The notes under the pieces were generated by a model. It was not told where the DNA came from, did no database searches, and saw nothing but the letters and a program-made list of their open reading frames with translations. 64,000 nucleotides of DNA from Bdellovibrionales bacterium GWA1_52_35 (GTDB taxonomy: Bacteria; Bdellovibrionota; UBA1018), in NCBI GenBank assembly GCA_001769805.1, contig MEPO01000032.1:124001-188000 (forward strand). The letters run 5' to 3'. Shown one piece after another: positions 1-8,868 of this stretch. Every line of letters starts with the position of its first letter. The first letter of the stretch is position 1. The position numbers and the translations under genes were made by a program.

Positions 1-242
1 GGATGACAGAGCGGAATCCAATTGGAGGCATTCTTTGCAGCCATGATGCCGGCGACTTCAGCCAGCGCAAGCACATCCCCCTTGGGAAGTGTGTGCTCCC
101 GGATTCTTTGAAAGGCATCAGCGCCAACGAGGATTTTGCCACTCGCCACGGCCCGTCGGCGGGTCGTATGCTTTGCACCAACATCAATCATTTTGAAACG
201 GGAATCAGCCGCCAATGGAGGCAAGGTTCTGTGTGCTGCCAT
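1..242 (-). CDS. moaC: Cyclic pyranopterin monophosphate synthase MoaC (partial, C-terminus outside window)
   Basis: MoaC converts the 3',8-cyclo-GTP made by MoaA into cyclic pyranopterin monophosphate, the second half of the first stage of molybdenum-cofactor synthesis, in the cytoplasm. Reading the reverse strand from the ATG at 242 gives 80 residues that follow the family N-terminus, including [20 protein letters not shown] and [20 protein letters not shown], and stop at IPLCH at the window edge. Roughly the second half of the protein is missing. The gene is absent from the ORF track because its stop codon lies outside. Its start lies 38 nt inside moaA, so the two are almost certainly co-translated. 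Confidence 0.93.
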   Translation of the reverse strand, partial: MAAHRTLPPLAADSRFKMIDVGAKHTTRRRAVASGKILVGADAFQRIREHTLPKGDVLALAEVAGIMAAKNASNWIPLCH

Positions 243-1182
243 AATGACCCTCCAGCAAACGATGCGATTGTTGCTTGGCTCCGAGGAGATTAGTGACCGC
301 CAATTGCAACTCCGGCAATTGCTGCGCTGATTGCAGGAAAGGTCTGAGTGAATACTCCCCTTCTCCGAAAAGGCAAAGTCTCAGGGCTCCGCGGGCACTG
401 ACCCGCAGGCGATTGCAGGAAGCGCAGAAATTCTGGGAATAAGGCGTAATCAAGCCCACCGTGCCCACGAACTCCGGATGACTGAACACAGTTGCGGGAC
501 CCATGTTGAGACGGGTTCCGGGGGTGACCTGCTGCCAGCCTTGCGCCAGAATTTGCTTTCCGACGAGATCCGCCGGCAGATGCCGTTCCGCAAAGAATTC
601 CCTGTTATCCGAAGTCTGCATCAGTTCGATGAAGCGGATGCTGAGCCGTTTGTTCCGGACAAGTTCGAGATAGGCCGGAAGTTCTTCGCTGTTCAAGCCT
701 TTCAGAAGAACGACATTGATCTTCACGGATTCAAAATTCTGAACCAGCGCGCTCTCCACTGCTTTGAGAACATCCGCTGCACTTGATTTGCCCGTTATCG
801 CCTCGAACTGGTTGGGTTGCAGGCTGTCGACGCTGAAATTGATGGCAGTCAAACCGGCAGCTTTTAGAAAAGGAAGGAGCGGCAATATTTTATGTCCGTT
901 CGTCGTCAGCGCCACGGCTTCAATTCCCGGCACACTGGCAACGGCTTGGATGATACTGATAAGGTCCTTTCGCAATGTGGGCTCTCCGCCAGTCAGGCGG
1001 ACTTTGGAAACGCCCATTTCGGCGAAGCCGCGCACGAGATTGCGGATCTCATCAACGGAAAGGGGCTGCTGTTCGGGTTTGGCACAGCCCTCCGGCAGGC
1101 AGTAAAGGCAACGAAAATTGCAAAGCTCAGTAATGGAAAGTCTGAGATAGGAAAACTGCCGTTGAAAATTATCAGTCAACAC
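205..1182 (-). CDS. moaA: GTP 3',8-cyclase MoaA (radical SAM)
   Basis: Radical SAM enzyme that rearranges GTP to 3',8-cyclo-GTP for molybdenum cofactor. The N-terminal cluster motif CNFRCLYC is at residues 21-28, the second [4Fe-4S] site appears as [18 protein letters not shown] near the C-terminus, and the protein ends in the conserved Gly-Gly (SIGG) that the family needs for activity. The ORF track extends to 1311, but those extra residues run inside the upstream phosphatase gene and do not resemble MoaA. The GTG at 1182 is preceded by AGAGGA at good spacing and overlaps the phosphatase stop (GTGTTGA), giving 325 aa, the normal family length. A TTG directly after it is an alternative. Confidence 0.95.
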   Translation of the reverse strand: MLTDNFQRQFSYLRLSITELCNFRCLYCLPEGCAKPEQQPLSVDEIRNLVRGFAEMGVSKVRLTGGEPTLRKDLISIIQAVASVPGIEAVALTTNGHKILPLLPFLKAAGLTAINFSVDSLQPNQFEAITGKSSAADVLKAVESALVQNFESVKINVVLLKGLNSEELPAYLELVRNKRLSIRFIELMQTSDNREFFAERHLPADLVGKQILAQGWQQVTPGTRLNMGPATVFSHPEFVGTVGLITPYSQNFCASCNRLRVSARGALRLCLFGEGEYSLRPFLQSAQQLPELQLAVTNLLGAKQQSHRLLEGHYGSTQNLASIGG

Positions 1183-2177
1183 TTGGATTTCCTCTGCAAG
1201 GCAACCCGATCCAGGTACCTTTCGAGGGCGCAGGTGATCACAACCGCATAAAGCGAGCCGAGCAGGACGTCGAGAATATAGTGGTGATTCAGATAAACAG
1301 CCGCAAAGCACATTGTTACATAGAAAAATATGCTGAACGCGCGGAATCGTCCAAATTTAAAAGCAAAATAAACCGCTTGCAGAGGATACGCAACGTGCAG
1401 CGAGGGAATCGCGCCAAAGACATCGGCGGAACGGCCGTACCACTCAGTGAAAAACTTGGTTCCCAAAAGCTCGTCAAACCGCACGCAACCGGCGGCGTTG
1501 GCGAGCGTGTCCATCTTCGCCGGACCGAAACCATGCAATGCCACGTACCAGGGCGGAGCGGCTGCATACCAATAGTAAGTCGTATAGCCGATCAGATTCA
1601 CCCAGAAGAACGACCACATGTACCGGGGGGCGAGTTCCTGAATACGATCTGCACTGAGTTTCGGAGTGCCCGTTCGGCTCGCCCAGAAATAGAAATAAGC
1701 GCCGATTGCCGCGAAAATTGGAACAAAACTGATGTAAAAAAATCCAGTGATGAGATCCAGAATGGGATTTGTGTGAAGTTGAAACCACTCGTTCGGAGTC
1801 AGCCGTCCGGTGGCTGTTTCAATTCCAAACCATCGCAGGTCAAAGAAATAGGGTTCTTCCACATGGACCGGGCCGCGGATGTAGTCCCCATAGAATCGTT
1901 GGCTGTCATAAACAATTGCGGTGGCGAGTATCGGCAGCAGAAATTTATAAATATGGTTCAGACCTCGTCCGCCATAACTCCCGACAAGGATCACCAGTCC
2001 CCCACTGATGTGATCCGAACGAAAGCCGTTCAGCAGGAGCAGGAGCGACCAATAGACAAGAACAAAAACCAAAGGTGCAAATCTTTGGGTCTGCGTGCGC
2101 TCCGCCCACCACTTGGTCCATTCTTCTGGGTAACTTTTAAGGGTGACGGCAAGTGTGCGTGTGAGTTGAGTGATCAT
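1176..2177 (-). CDS. PAP2-superfamily (inositolphosphotransferase/Aur1-like) membrane phosphatase
   Basis: Predicted integral membrane phosphatase or phosphotransferase of 333 aa with several hydrophobic segments. The two recognisable PAP2 motifs are GAIPSLHVAYP, which carries the acid/base histidine, and LNHHYILDVLLG, which carries the nucleophilic histidine and aspartate. The spacing and extra N-terminal helices resemble the PAP2_3 (Aur1/Ipt1-like) subgroup that works on phospholipid or polyprenyl-phosphate head groups; the substrate cannot be read from the sequence. It lies between a radical SAM gene (11-nt gap upstream) and moaA (7-nt overlap), so it is part of a four-gene reverse operon, although its biochemical link to molybdenum cofactor is obscure. 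Confidence 0.8.
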   Translation of the reverse strand: MITQLTRTLAVTLKSYPEEWTKWWAERTQTQRFAPLVFVLVYWSLLLLLNGFRSDHISGGLVILVGSYGGRGLNHIYKFLLPILATAIVYDSQRFYGDYIRGPVHVEEPYFFDLRWFGIETATGRLTPNEWFQLHTNPILDLITGFFYISFVPIFAAIGAYFYFWASRTGTPKLSADRIQELAPRYMWSFFWVNLIGYTTYYWYAAAPPWYVALHGFGPAKMDTLANAAGCVRFDELLGTKFFTEWYGRSADVFGAIPSLHVAYPLQAVYFAFKFGRFRAFSIFFYVTMCFAAVYLNHHYILDVLLGSLYAVVITCALERYLDRVALQRKSKC

Positions 2178-2188
2178 GTCAGATCCTG

Positions 2189-2968
2189 TCAGCGGGCAAA
2201 AACTTTTACAGGAAATCCTTTTTGGCGGATCTCTTCTGCAAAAGCCTCCAGCTCCTCTCTTTTGACCGGCTCGGCATCCGGAAAAGCCGGTTCGCGGTCC
2301 ACTGTTGTGATAAAAATCTGCTTGGGTGCGATTTTAACGTAGGCTCTCAGAACCGCTTGTCGGTTGGCTTCAGTCCAATTTGAAACTTCCGGGCTAGAAC
2401 TGCAGTTCCAGAAGAGTGACTGAATCATGGGTTTGGAAAGTCGTTGAATGCGTTCAATATGCGCCTCAATCGATCCCACTGACGCAGTTGGACGATTCAA
2501 GCGCCTGAACAGGTCATCAATTCCGCAGTCGAGCTTGATCCAGGCTTCGTCCAGCGCATTGCAGCCCTCAACGACGGTGGCCCGGTTGAGTTCCGAACCA
2601 TTGCTCAGGCAGTTGAAAATCCAGCGGCCGTTGACTTTTTTTCGTAGCGCCAGAATCGACCGGACAATTTCCAGGAAGTCAGGATGCGCTGTCGGCTCGG
2701 AATTTCCAGCCAGAGTGACAGAATCGAGATTGGGATGAAGGTTCAAGGCGCCAGCAAGTTCCTCTAAAACCTGGTTGACGGGAGGAAGTTTCTGACCTTC
2801 CACCGTTTCGGTGGATTCCTTGCGCGAACCAAAACCGCACTGACAGTAAATGCAACCCCAGGTGCAGATCTTGGCGTACGGATCCCCAAGATTAATCCCA
2901 AGGGAGAGTCCGTGACGACGACTCTGAACGGGTCCATAGATTGCCGGGCAATGTTTTCTCAAGTTCAT
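2189..2968 (-). CDS. Radical SAM protein of the COG0731/TYW1-like group
   Basis: A 259-aa radical SAM protein. The N-terminus carries the group signature YGPVQSRRHGLSLGINL followed by the cluster motif CTWGCIYC, as seen in bacterial proteins annotated as wyosine-synthesis-like or simply Fe-S oxidoreductases. The barrel glycine and glutamate motifs (LAGNSEPTAHP, then NGSEL) follow in order. Such bacterial members have no firmly assigned reaction and I do not assign one. It is first in the reverse operon that continues to the PAP2 phosphatase, moaA and moaC. The ATG at 2968 has only a weak ribosome-binding sequence, but the protein start matches the family. Confidence 0.78.
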   Translation of the reverse strand: MNLRKHCPAIYGPVQSRRHGLSLGINLGDPYAKICTWGCIYCQCGFGSRKESTETVEGQKLPPVNQVLEELAGALNLHPNLDSVTLAGNSEPTAHPDFLEIVRSILALRKKVNGRWIFNCLSNGSELNRATVVEGCNALDEAWIKLDCGIDDLFRRLNRPTASVGSIEAHIERIQRLSKPMIQSLFWNCSSSPEVSNWTEANRQAVLRAYVKIAPKQIFITTVDREPAFPDAEPVKREELEAFAEEIRQKGFPVKVFAR

Positions 2969-3123
2969 ACTCAGGAACGGCCACTATATACAGGGTTTGC
3001 CTTGCGAATCAACCCTTCTGCCGCACCACGGCGGCACAGTCTCTTCAAACAATGCGGGTTGAGTTAGGATTTGAAGTACGGTATCGAATCTTACTCAGCG
3101 CTCACAAAGGGAGATCAGCCGGC
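2969..3123. promoter_or_regulatory. Divergent intergenic region between the radical SAM/moa operon and iorA
   Basis: This 155-bp gap separates two divergent operons, so it should hold at least two promoters. A possible forward promoter is TTGAGT, 17 bp, TATCGA ahead of iorA; the match to consensus is only partial. A small inverted repeat TGCCGC/GCGGCA lies in the same region. No known regulator site is recognised. Confidence 0.3.
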
Positions 3124-4755
3124 ATGAATTCAACAGAACTGGGACACCAAATGCTTTTAGGTGACGAGGCCATTGCCCTTGGGGCGGTTCACGGTGGAGC
3201 TAGCTTGGCCTATGGTTATCCGGGAACGCCGTCGACTGAAATACTGGAGACATGCTTAGGATATGCGAAGGTATTTCCCAGATTCAAAGCCACCTGGTGT
3301 ACAAACGAAAAGACCGCCTACGAACAGGCTCTTGGGGCCTCTCTCGCCGGTCGCCGCGTCCTCGTCACTATGAAGCATGTTGGCTTGAACGTGGCTGCTG
3401 ACCCCTTCATGAGTTCCGCCCTGGTTTCGATTCATGGTGGACTTGTGCTCGCTGTGGCGGATGACCCTGGAATGCACAGTTCCCAGAATGAGCAGGACAG
3501 CCGCTACTTTGCTGATTTCGCCAAGATCATCTGTCTGGAACCTGCTGACCATCAACAGGCCTACGATATGACCAGAGAGGCCTTCGTTCTTTCTGAAAAA
3601 TACAAGATGCCTGTGGTCCTCCGGATTGTAACCCGTCTCGCCCATAGCCGAGGGGTAGTCCTCCCCCGCTCCGCCTCAGCGATCAATTCCGTGAATAAGG
3701 CGCAAGATCCTCAATCCTGGATTCTTTTGCCCAATAATGCCCGACGGCAATGGCATGAGCGCCTGACTTCCGAAGCCACTCTTAAGAATGAGATCGAAAC
3801 AGGCCCTCATAATCAGCTTTCGTTGGCACCCGGAGATGACGTTTTGGGAGTGATCACCACCGGCACTGCACGGAACTATTATCTGGAAGTCGCCAGCGAG
3901 CTGAAAACTCCAGTTTCTCATCTGCACATCGGAGCCTACCCCTTGCCTGAACAAAAAATTCAGCAGCTGCTCGCAGGGGTGAAGAAACTCGTGATTTTCG
4001 AAGAAGGCTATCCCTATCTGGAGCGCCTGATCCGGGGCGTGGGGAACTCAAGTCCAAAACCCATTTCAGGGCGGATGTCTGGAGAAGTTCCCGCAGACGG
4101 CGAACTCAATCCGGACATCGTTCGTGCGGCTCTGGGCTTATCTGTTCAAAAAGGGCTTTCTGCCCCGGCAAGCTTCACGATTCCAGGACGTCCTCCGCAA
4201 CTTTGCCCCGGCTGCCCGCATATCGACAGCTACGCCTCCATCAAAGAAGCACTCAGCGCATTCGGTGTGAGTCTGGTAACGGCTGATATCGGTTGCTACA
4301 CTCTCGGTGCGATGCCCGAGTACAAGGCCATCGAAAGCTGCGTCTGTATGGGCGCGTCCATTGGGATGGCCAAAGGGGCTTCCGAAGCGGGGCTGCAACC
4401 CGTGGTCGCCGTAATTGGGGACAGCACGTTCTTTCATTCCGGCATGACGGCTCTCGTTGATGCTATTTCCGCCAATTCCAATATCACGGTGATGATCCTG
4501 GATAACGAAACGGTCGGAATGACAGGAGGGCAGACGACGATTCTGCCTTCAAACGGGATGCAGACACGAATTAAAGACGTCGTACTGGGTCTGGGTGTCA
4601 ACCCCGAGCACGTCCACGTCCTGCACACTCATCGCACACAGGTTCACGTGAACTCCGCCATCATTCAAAAGGAGATCGAGTACCAGGGGCTTTCGGTGAT
4701 CATTGCCGTCCGTGAGTGCATTGAAACAGCGAAGCGGAAAAAGGTGACCTCATGA
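3124..4755 (+). CDS. iorA: Indolepyruvate ferredoxin oxidoreductase alpha subunit, lacking the ferredoxin domain
   Basis: Catalytic, thiamine-diphosphate-binding subunit that oxidatively decarboxylates aryl pyruvates from aromatic amino acid transamination to aryl-acetyl-CoA. The N-terminal pyrimidine-binding domain has GYPGTPSTEI, and the C-terminal TPP domain shows CPGCPH, TADIGCYTLG and the GDS...N TPP motif (GDSTFFHSGM then LDNETVGMTGG). The ATG at 3124 follows AAAGGGAGA and matches the family N-terminus; the ORF-track start at 2941 adds unrelated residues. The protein is 543 aa and ends at KRKKVTS, just where the usual tail with two CxxCxxCxxxC clusters begins. That tail is absent. Its stop overlaps iorB (ATGA). 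Confidence 0.9.
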   Translation: MNSTELGHQMLLGDEAIALGAVHGGASLAYGYPGTPSTEILETCLGYAKVFPRFKATWCTNEKTAYEQALGASLAGRRVLVTMKHVGLNVAADPFMSSALVSIHGGLVLAVADDPGMHSSQNEQDSRYFADFAKIICLEPADHQQAYDMTREAFVLSEKYKMPVVLRIVTRLAHSRGVVLPRSASAINSVNKAQDPQSWILLPNNARRQWHERLTSEATLKNEIETGPHNQLSLAPGDDVLGVITTGTARNYYLEVASELKTPVSHLHIGAYPLPEQKIQQLLAGVKKLVIFEEGYPYLERLIRGVGNSSPKPISGRMSGEVPADGELNPDIVRAALGLSVQKGLSAPASFTIPGRPPQLCPGCPHIDSYASIKEALSAFGVSLVTADIGCYTLGAMPEYKAIESCVCMGASIGMAKGASEAGLQPVVAVIGDSTFFHSGMTALVDAISANSNITVMILDNETVGMTGGQTTILPSNGMQTRIKDVVLGLGVNPEHVHVLHTHRTQVHVNSAIIQKEIEYQGLSVIIAVRECIETAKRKKVTS

Positions 4756-5324
4756 AATGCGATCTGATTTTTGCAGGTGTTGGAGGACAAGGCGTGCTGT
4801 CAGTTTCGGCGGCAATCGGGACCGCAGCACTGAGTGAGGGATTGCACATGAAGCAATCAGAAGTACACGGAATGTCCCAAAGAGGCGGGGCAGTGACTGC
4901 CGCTCTCCGGATTTCCGATGTTCCGGTTCACAGCCCGCTTGTTTCCAGCGGTTCGGCCCAGCTTCTGCTGAGCATGGAGCCTCTTGAGGCTCTCCGGTAT
5001 CTTCCTATGCTTTCTAAAGACGCAACTGTCATTTCCGCAATGGCTCCCGTCAAGAACATCGGCAATTATCCCGACCTCCAAGAGATCTATGCCCAGATCC
5101 GGAGCTTGCCCAAGGCTTTCCTGATTGATGCCGAGCAACTTGCCCGTGAAGCCGGCTCCGTCCGGACCTCGAACATTGTGCTGGTGGGAGCGGCCTCAAA
5201 ATTCCTTCCAGTTCAGGCGGATTCACTCGTTCAAGCGATCCGCAGCCTTTTTGAGCGTAAAGGCGAAAAGATTGTCGAAATGAATTTGAAGGCATTCCAG
5301 CTGGGTCGCGCGGCTGCCCATTGA
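4752..5324 (+). CDS. iorB: Indolepyruvate ferredoxin oxidoreductase beta (gamma-type) subunit
   Basis: A 190-aa partner of IorA from the pyruvate ferredoxin/flavodoxin oxidoreductase gamma-domain family. It shows the glycine-rich GVGGQGVL near the N-terminus and VHGMSQRGGAV, both hallmarks of the family. It contributes the CoA-binding or interface domain of the heterodimeric 2-oxoacid oxidoreductase in the cytoplasm. It overlaps iorA by four bases (ATGA), and an acyl-CoA synthetase gene follows after 12 bp, so the three form one operon. Confidence 0.9.
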   Translation: MKCDLIFAGVGGQGVLSVSAAIGTAALSEGLHMKQSEVHGMSQRGGAVTAALRISDVPVHSPLVSSGSAQLLLSMEPLEALRYLPMLSKDATVISAMAPVKNIGNYPDLQEIYAQIRSLPKAFLIDAEQLAREAGSVRTSNIVLVGAASKFLPVQADSLVQAIRSLFERKGEKIVEMNLKAFQLGRAAAH

Positions 5325-5336
5325 GGTCGAGTACTT

Positions 5337-7601
5337 ATGAATTTTACGGCGATTGAGTCAATTCTGAATAAAGCCCGACAGCAGCAGCGAATGTCCCTTC
5401 TGGAAACAGAAGGAATGGAGATCCTCAAAGCGCTCGGAATACAGGTCCCTCATCGGATTTTGCTCCGAAATTCTTCCGAGCTGAATTCTGAGATTTTGTC
5501 CGGCCTGCAGGGCAAGCTGGCCGTCATCAAGGTTGTATCTCACGAGATACTCCACAAGAGCGATCTGGGCGGGGTCAAAATTGTTGAAAACCGGATGGAC
5601 ATGGTGCGGGACGCAATTCTGGACATGGAGCGGCGTTTTGCTGAAAAATTCAAAGTAACTGGATACTCCATCAGCGAATGCATTCCCTATGATTCGTCAC
5701 TGGGAAACGAACTTCTCCTGGGTATGCGCTGGACTGAGGATTTCGGCGCAGTAATCACGCTCAGCGCGGGTGGAATCTTTACAGAATTCCTGGCTTCCCA
5801 CTTCCGGGAAGGTCGCGATGCAGCCGTCCTCAGTCCGAGTGCCGGCTCTGAGAAAAGCCTGGCTCAGGCTCTTTCTCAAGTGGCCGTGGTTCAGCTGGCG
5901 ACCCGGACTCTTCGCGGGCAAAAGCCGCGAATCGCCCTCACTCAGATCACGGAAGTGGTTCAGCAGTTATTTCAGATTTCCGAACGCCTCATGCCTTCGG
6001 AAATAAAGGAATTCGAAATCAATCCCCTGGTCATCTCAGAAGGAAAACTGATTGCGCTCGATGCGCTGGTGACTCTGGCGCATGCCCCTGCTTCTGCAAC
6101 AGCCCTTTCGATCCGCCCCGCTGAAAAAATCCGTAACCTCCTGGAGCCCCGCACGATCGCGGTCATGGGGGTTTCAGAAAAAATGAATCCGGGACGTACG
6201 ATCGTTGAAAATATTTTGCACCAGGGTTTTGATCCATCCCGACTTTATATCATCAAACCCGGGATGCAGACCCTTGCCGGCTGTCCCTGCGTCCCTAGCA
6301 TTTCAGCGCTGCCCGGAAAAGTGGATCTTCTGGTGCTCGCGGTTTCCGCCAAGCAGATACCAGACGCGATCACCGAAGTGGCGGCCTTTGAGAAGGCCGA
6401 AAGCGTGATTGCGATTCCAGGAGGTCTGGAAGAAAAACAAGGAACTCAAGCCATCGTTAGCAGCATGAACCAGGCGCTTGAGAATTCCCGTCGCACGACC
6501 TGGAAGGGGCCTGTGATCAATGGTGGGAACTGCCTGGGCATCCGCTCGGTCCCGGGGAAATACAATACGCTCTTTATTCCACCCTACAAACTCCCGCTTC
6601 CGACCGGCCCCGCAGCACCGCTTGCGTTCCTCTCCCAGAGCGGAGCTTTTGCGGTTTCAAAATCAAGCAAGCTCGGAGCAATCAATCCAAAATACACGAT
6701 TTCAATCGGAAACCAGATGGATCTCACGGTCGGGGATTATCTGGATTATCTGAAAAGTGATTTGGAGATTCAGACCTACGCGGTTTACGTCGAGGGATTC
6801 AAGGCGCTGGATGGTCTCAAGTTCATCAGAGCCGCCCGTGAAATTGTCAAAAGCGGCCGCACGGTCATTCTGTATCGCGCGGGACGAACCCTCGAAGGTG
6901 CTCATGCTTCTGCCAGCCACACGGCTTCGATTGCTGGCAATTACGCAGTTACCCGTGGGCTCTGCCAGGAAGCCGGTGTCTTGCTTGCAGAAACCGTCGC
7001 TGACTTCGAAGACCTGACAAAGATGTTCGTGTTCCTCGGCCCCAACCGTCATTTGATCACAGGCCGGCAGCCCCGTCTCGGCGCGATTTCGAATGCCGGC
7101 TTCGAATGCGTTGCTTTTGCAGATAATCTGGGGAGTTTCACCCTGCCCGCTTTTGAAGGTACTGCTCAGAGGGCTCTTGAAGAGTCTTTGGATAAGGCAG
7201 GGCTTTCTTCCATCGTCGATGTTCACAATCCGGTGGACCTCACGCCCATGACGAACGATGCCGGTTATGACCGAGTGATCCGCACCGTACTGACGGATTC
7301 CGCGATGGATGCGGTGATCGTCGGAATCGTCCCGCTCACTCCCGCTACAATGACCCTCAGTATCTCACCCGCCGAACACTCCGAAGACCTCATGCATCCA
7401 GACGCGCTGGCGTTGAGACTTGCGCGGATCAAGAAAGAATTCACCGCAGCAGGAGCAGGCAAACCCTGGGTTGCGGTTGTGGATGCGGGGGAACTCTACG
7501 ACGCTTTTGCCTATCAACTCGAGCGTTTTCAGATTCCAACCTTCCGGACCGCTGACCGGGCTTTACGTATCCTGAATGCTTATTTCATGACTTCCCGGTA
7601 G
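5337..7601 (+). CDS. ADP-forming acyl-CoA (acetate/aryl acetate-CoA) synthetase, fused beta-alpha subunits
   Basis: A 754-aa single-chain NDP-forming acyl-CoA synthetase that converts acyl-CoA, ADP and phosphate to free acid, CoA and ATP. The domain order is ATP-grasp (about residues 1-250, with VIKVVSHEILHKSDLGGV), then CoA-binding Rossmann fold (from about 260, IAVMGVSEKMNPGRT), then succinyl-CoA-ligase-like domains (SQSGAFAVS, SIGNQMDLTVGDYLDYL). SASHTASIAG matches the loop carrying the phosphohistidine. Placement behind iorAB suggests it harvests ATP from aryl-acetyl-CoA; this pathway is known from archaeal fermenters. The acyl preference cannot be told from sequence. Its 3' end overlaps the convergent PLP gene by 22 bp. 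Confidence 0.88.
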   Translation: MNFTAIESILNKARQQQRMSLLETEGMEILKALGIQVPHRILLRNSSELNSEILSGLQGKLAVIKVVSHEILHKSDLGGVKIVENRMDMVRDAILDMERRFAEKFKVTGYSISECIPYDSSLGNELLLGMRWTEDFGAVITLSAGGIFTEFLASHFREGRDAAVLSPSAGSEKSLAQALSQVAVVQLATRTLRGQKPRIALTQITEVVQQLFQISERLMPSEIKEFEINPLVISEGKLIALDALVTLAHAPASATALSIRPAEKIRNLLEPRTIAVMGVSEKMNPGRTIVENILHQGFDPSRLYIIKPGMQTLAGCPCVPSISALPGKVDLLVLAVSAKQIPDAITEVAAFEKAESVIAIPGGLEEKQGTQAIVSSMNQALENSRRTTWKGPVINGGNCLGIRSVPGKYNTLFIPPYKLPLPTGPAAPLAFLSQSGAFAVSKSSKLGAINPKYTISIGNQMDLTVGDYLDYLKSDLEIQTYAVYVEGFKALDGLKFIRAAREIVKSGRTVILYRAGRTLEGAHASASHTASIAGNYAVTRGLCQEAGVLLAETVADFEDLTKMFVFLGPNRHLITGRQPRLGAISNAGFECVAFADNLGSFTLPAFEGTAQRALEESLDKAGLSSIVDVHNPVDLTPMTNDAGYDRVIRTVLTDSAMDAVIVGIVPLTPATMTLSISPAEHSEDLMHPDALALRLARIKKEFTAAGAGKPWVAVVDAGELYDAFAYQLERFQIPTFRTADRALRILNAYFMTSR

Positions 7602-8773
7602 CATTTTTCAAAACGTTCCCACATGACTTTGTCGCTTCCCGTATAACCAATACTCAAGCGCAAAAGCCCCTGCGAAAGGTGCATCTTCTTCTGCGCATCT
7701 TCCGGAATTTCACTCGACGTACTCACGGCGGGGCAACTCATCAGAGTCCGGGAGAATCCGAGAGATACGGCATAAAGGCCAAATTTTTCTTCCTGAAGTC
7801 GTGAAGCGAGTTTGGCTGCACGCTCTTTAGTCCCGCAGTCCACCGTGACCATGCCACCAAAGCCATATTCCGGGTGCATGATGGATTTGATAAGCTCGTG
7901 ATGAGGATGACTCTTGAGCCCGGGATAAATCGTTTTGACGCCCGCCTCTTCCATCTTGATTGCAAGGTAACCCGCTGAACGGGAATGAGCAGCCATCCGG
8001 ATGGGCAGATGATCGAGCCGCAGATAGAGCTCGTGCGCCACCCTGGGATCCATGACCGGTCCCATTAGCATGACGACCCCGTGGTTCAGATCCACCAGGT
8101 CGTCGATGAATTTGCGGGAGCCAACAATCGCACCGGCGATCAAATCGCTCGAACCCGACAAGTACTTGGTACAGGAATAAACGACGACATCAGCACCGAA
8201 CTCGACCGGTGCAACCTGAACAGGCGTGAAGGTATTATCCACTACGAGTTTAATGTTCTTTTTTTTTGCCAAAGCACCGAGCGCTTTCAAATCGCTGATA
8301 CCGAGCAGCGGATTTGAAACAGTCTCGGTATAGATCACCTTGGTATCGGGCCGAATGGCTTTTTCAAACGCGGAGACATCATCCGGATCTACAAACGTGA
8401 CCTGGATTCCACGATTCGGGAAGATATTATTAAAGAGCGCATAGGTTCCGCCGTAAATGGTCTGGGAGGAAACCAGGTGCCCGCCTTGGGGCATGAGCTG
8501 CTCCACCGCCGAAGCAATGGCCGCTATTCCGCTTGCGACACCAAGCGCCGCTTCCATTCCCTCCATGGCCGCAAGCTTTCTGCCGAAGGCGTTGACGGTG
8601 GGATTGGCATGGCGGCTATAAAGATAGCGATCGGGAAGCTCGCCCCGGAATGCCCGCTCCATATCCGCCGGATCGAGAAAAGTCGAAGTCGCCGCCACAT
8701 CGATGACTGGAACTACCCCGCCTTCTTCGCCAAAGTGCTGAATATCCCGAATTGCCTGTCGTGACCGTTCCAT
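7580..8773 (-). CDS. Cys/Met-metabolism PLP enzyme (methionine gamma-lyase / cystathionine gamma-synthase type)
   Basis: A 397-aa fold-type I PLP enzyme of the trans-sulfuration family. The pyridoxal lysine is K203 in SCTKYLSGSSD; the phosphate-binding YSRHANPT and the TETVSNPLL and VVDNTFTP motifs are all present. Within the family, methionine gamma-lyase, cystathionine gamma-lyase or synthase and O-acetylhomoserine sulfhydrylase look alike, so the exact reaction is open. The ATG follows AGGAGG at ideal spacing. It runs convergently with the iorAB operon and overlaps the end of the acyl-CoA synthetase. A methionine gamma-lyase would also generate a 2-oxo acid that could feed acyl-CoA and ATP formation, but that connection is inference. 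Confidence 0.82.
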   Translation of the reverse strand: MERSRQAIRDIQHFGEEGGVVPVIDVAATSTFLDPADMERAFRGELPDRYLYSRHANPTVNAFGRKLAAMEGMEAALGVASGIAAIASAVEQLMPQGGHLVSSQTIYGGTYALFNNIFPNRGIQVTFVDPDDVSAFEKAIRPDTKVIYTETVSNPLLGISDLKALGALAKKKNIKLVVDNTFTPVQVAPVEFGADVVVYSCTKYLSGSSDLIAGAIVGSRKFIDDLVDLNHGVVMLMGPVMDPRVAHELYLRLDHLPIRMAAHSRSAGYLAIKMEEAGVKTIYPGLKSHPHHELIKSIMHPEYGFGGMVTVDCGTKERAAKLASRLQEEKFGLYAVSLGFSRTLMSCPAVSTSSEIPEDAQKKMHLSQGLLRLSIGYTGSDKVMWERFEKCYREVMK

Positions 8774-8868
8774 AGCGCCTCCTGCTGTTGCCCTTGTTAA
8801 AACAAAAATACCACATCAAGGCCCCAGCGGAAGGTGCTAATTGCTGTTCGACATGCTGCAATAAAGAA

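Noticed and set aside
1281-2342. 353-aa plus-strand ORF
   Set aside because: It is antisense to the PAP2 phosphatase gene, which has clear catalytic motifs; the ORF shows no domain.
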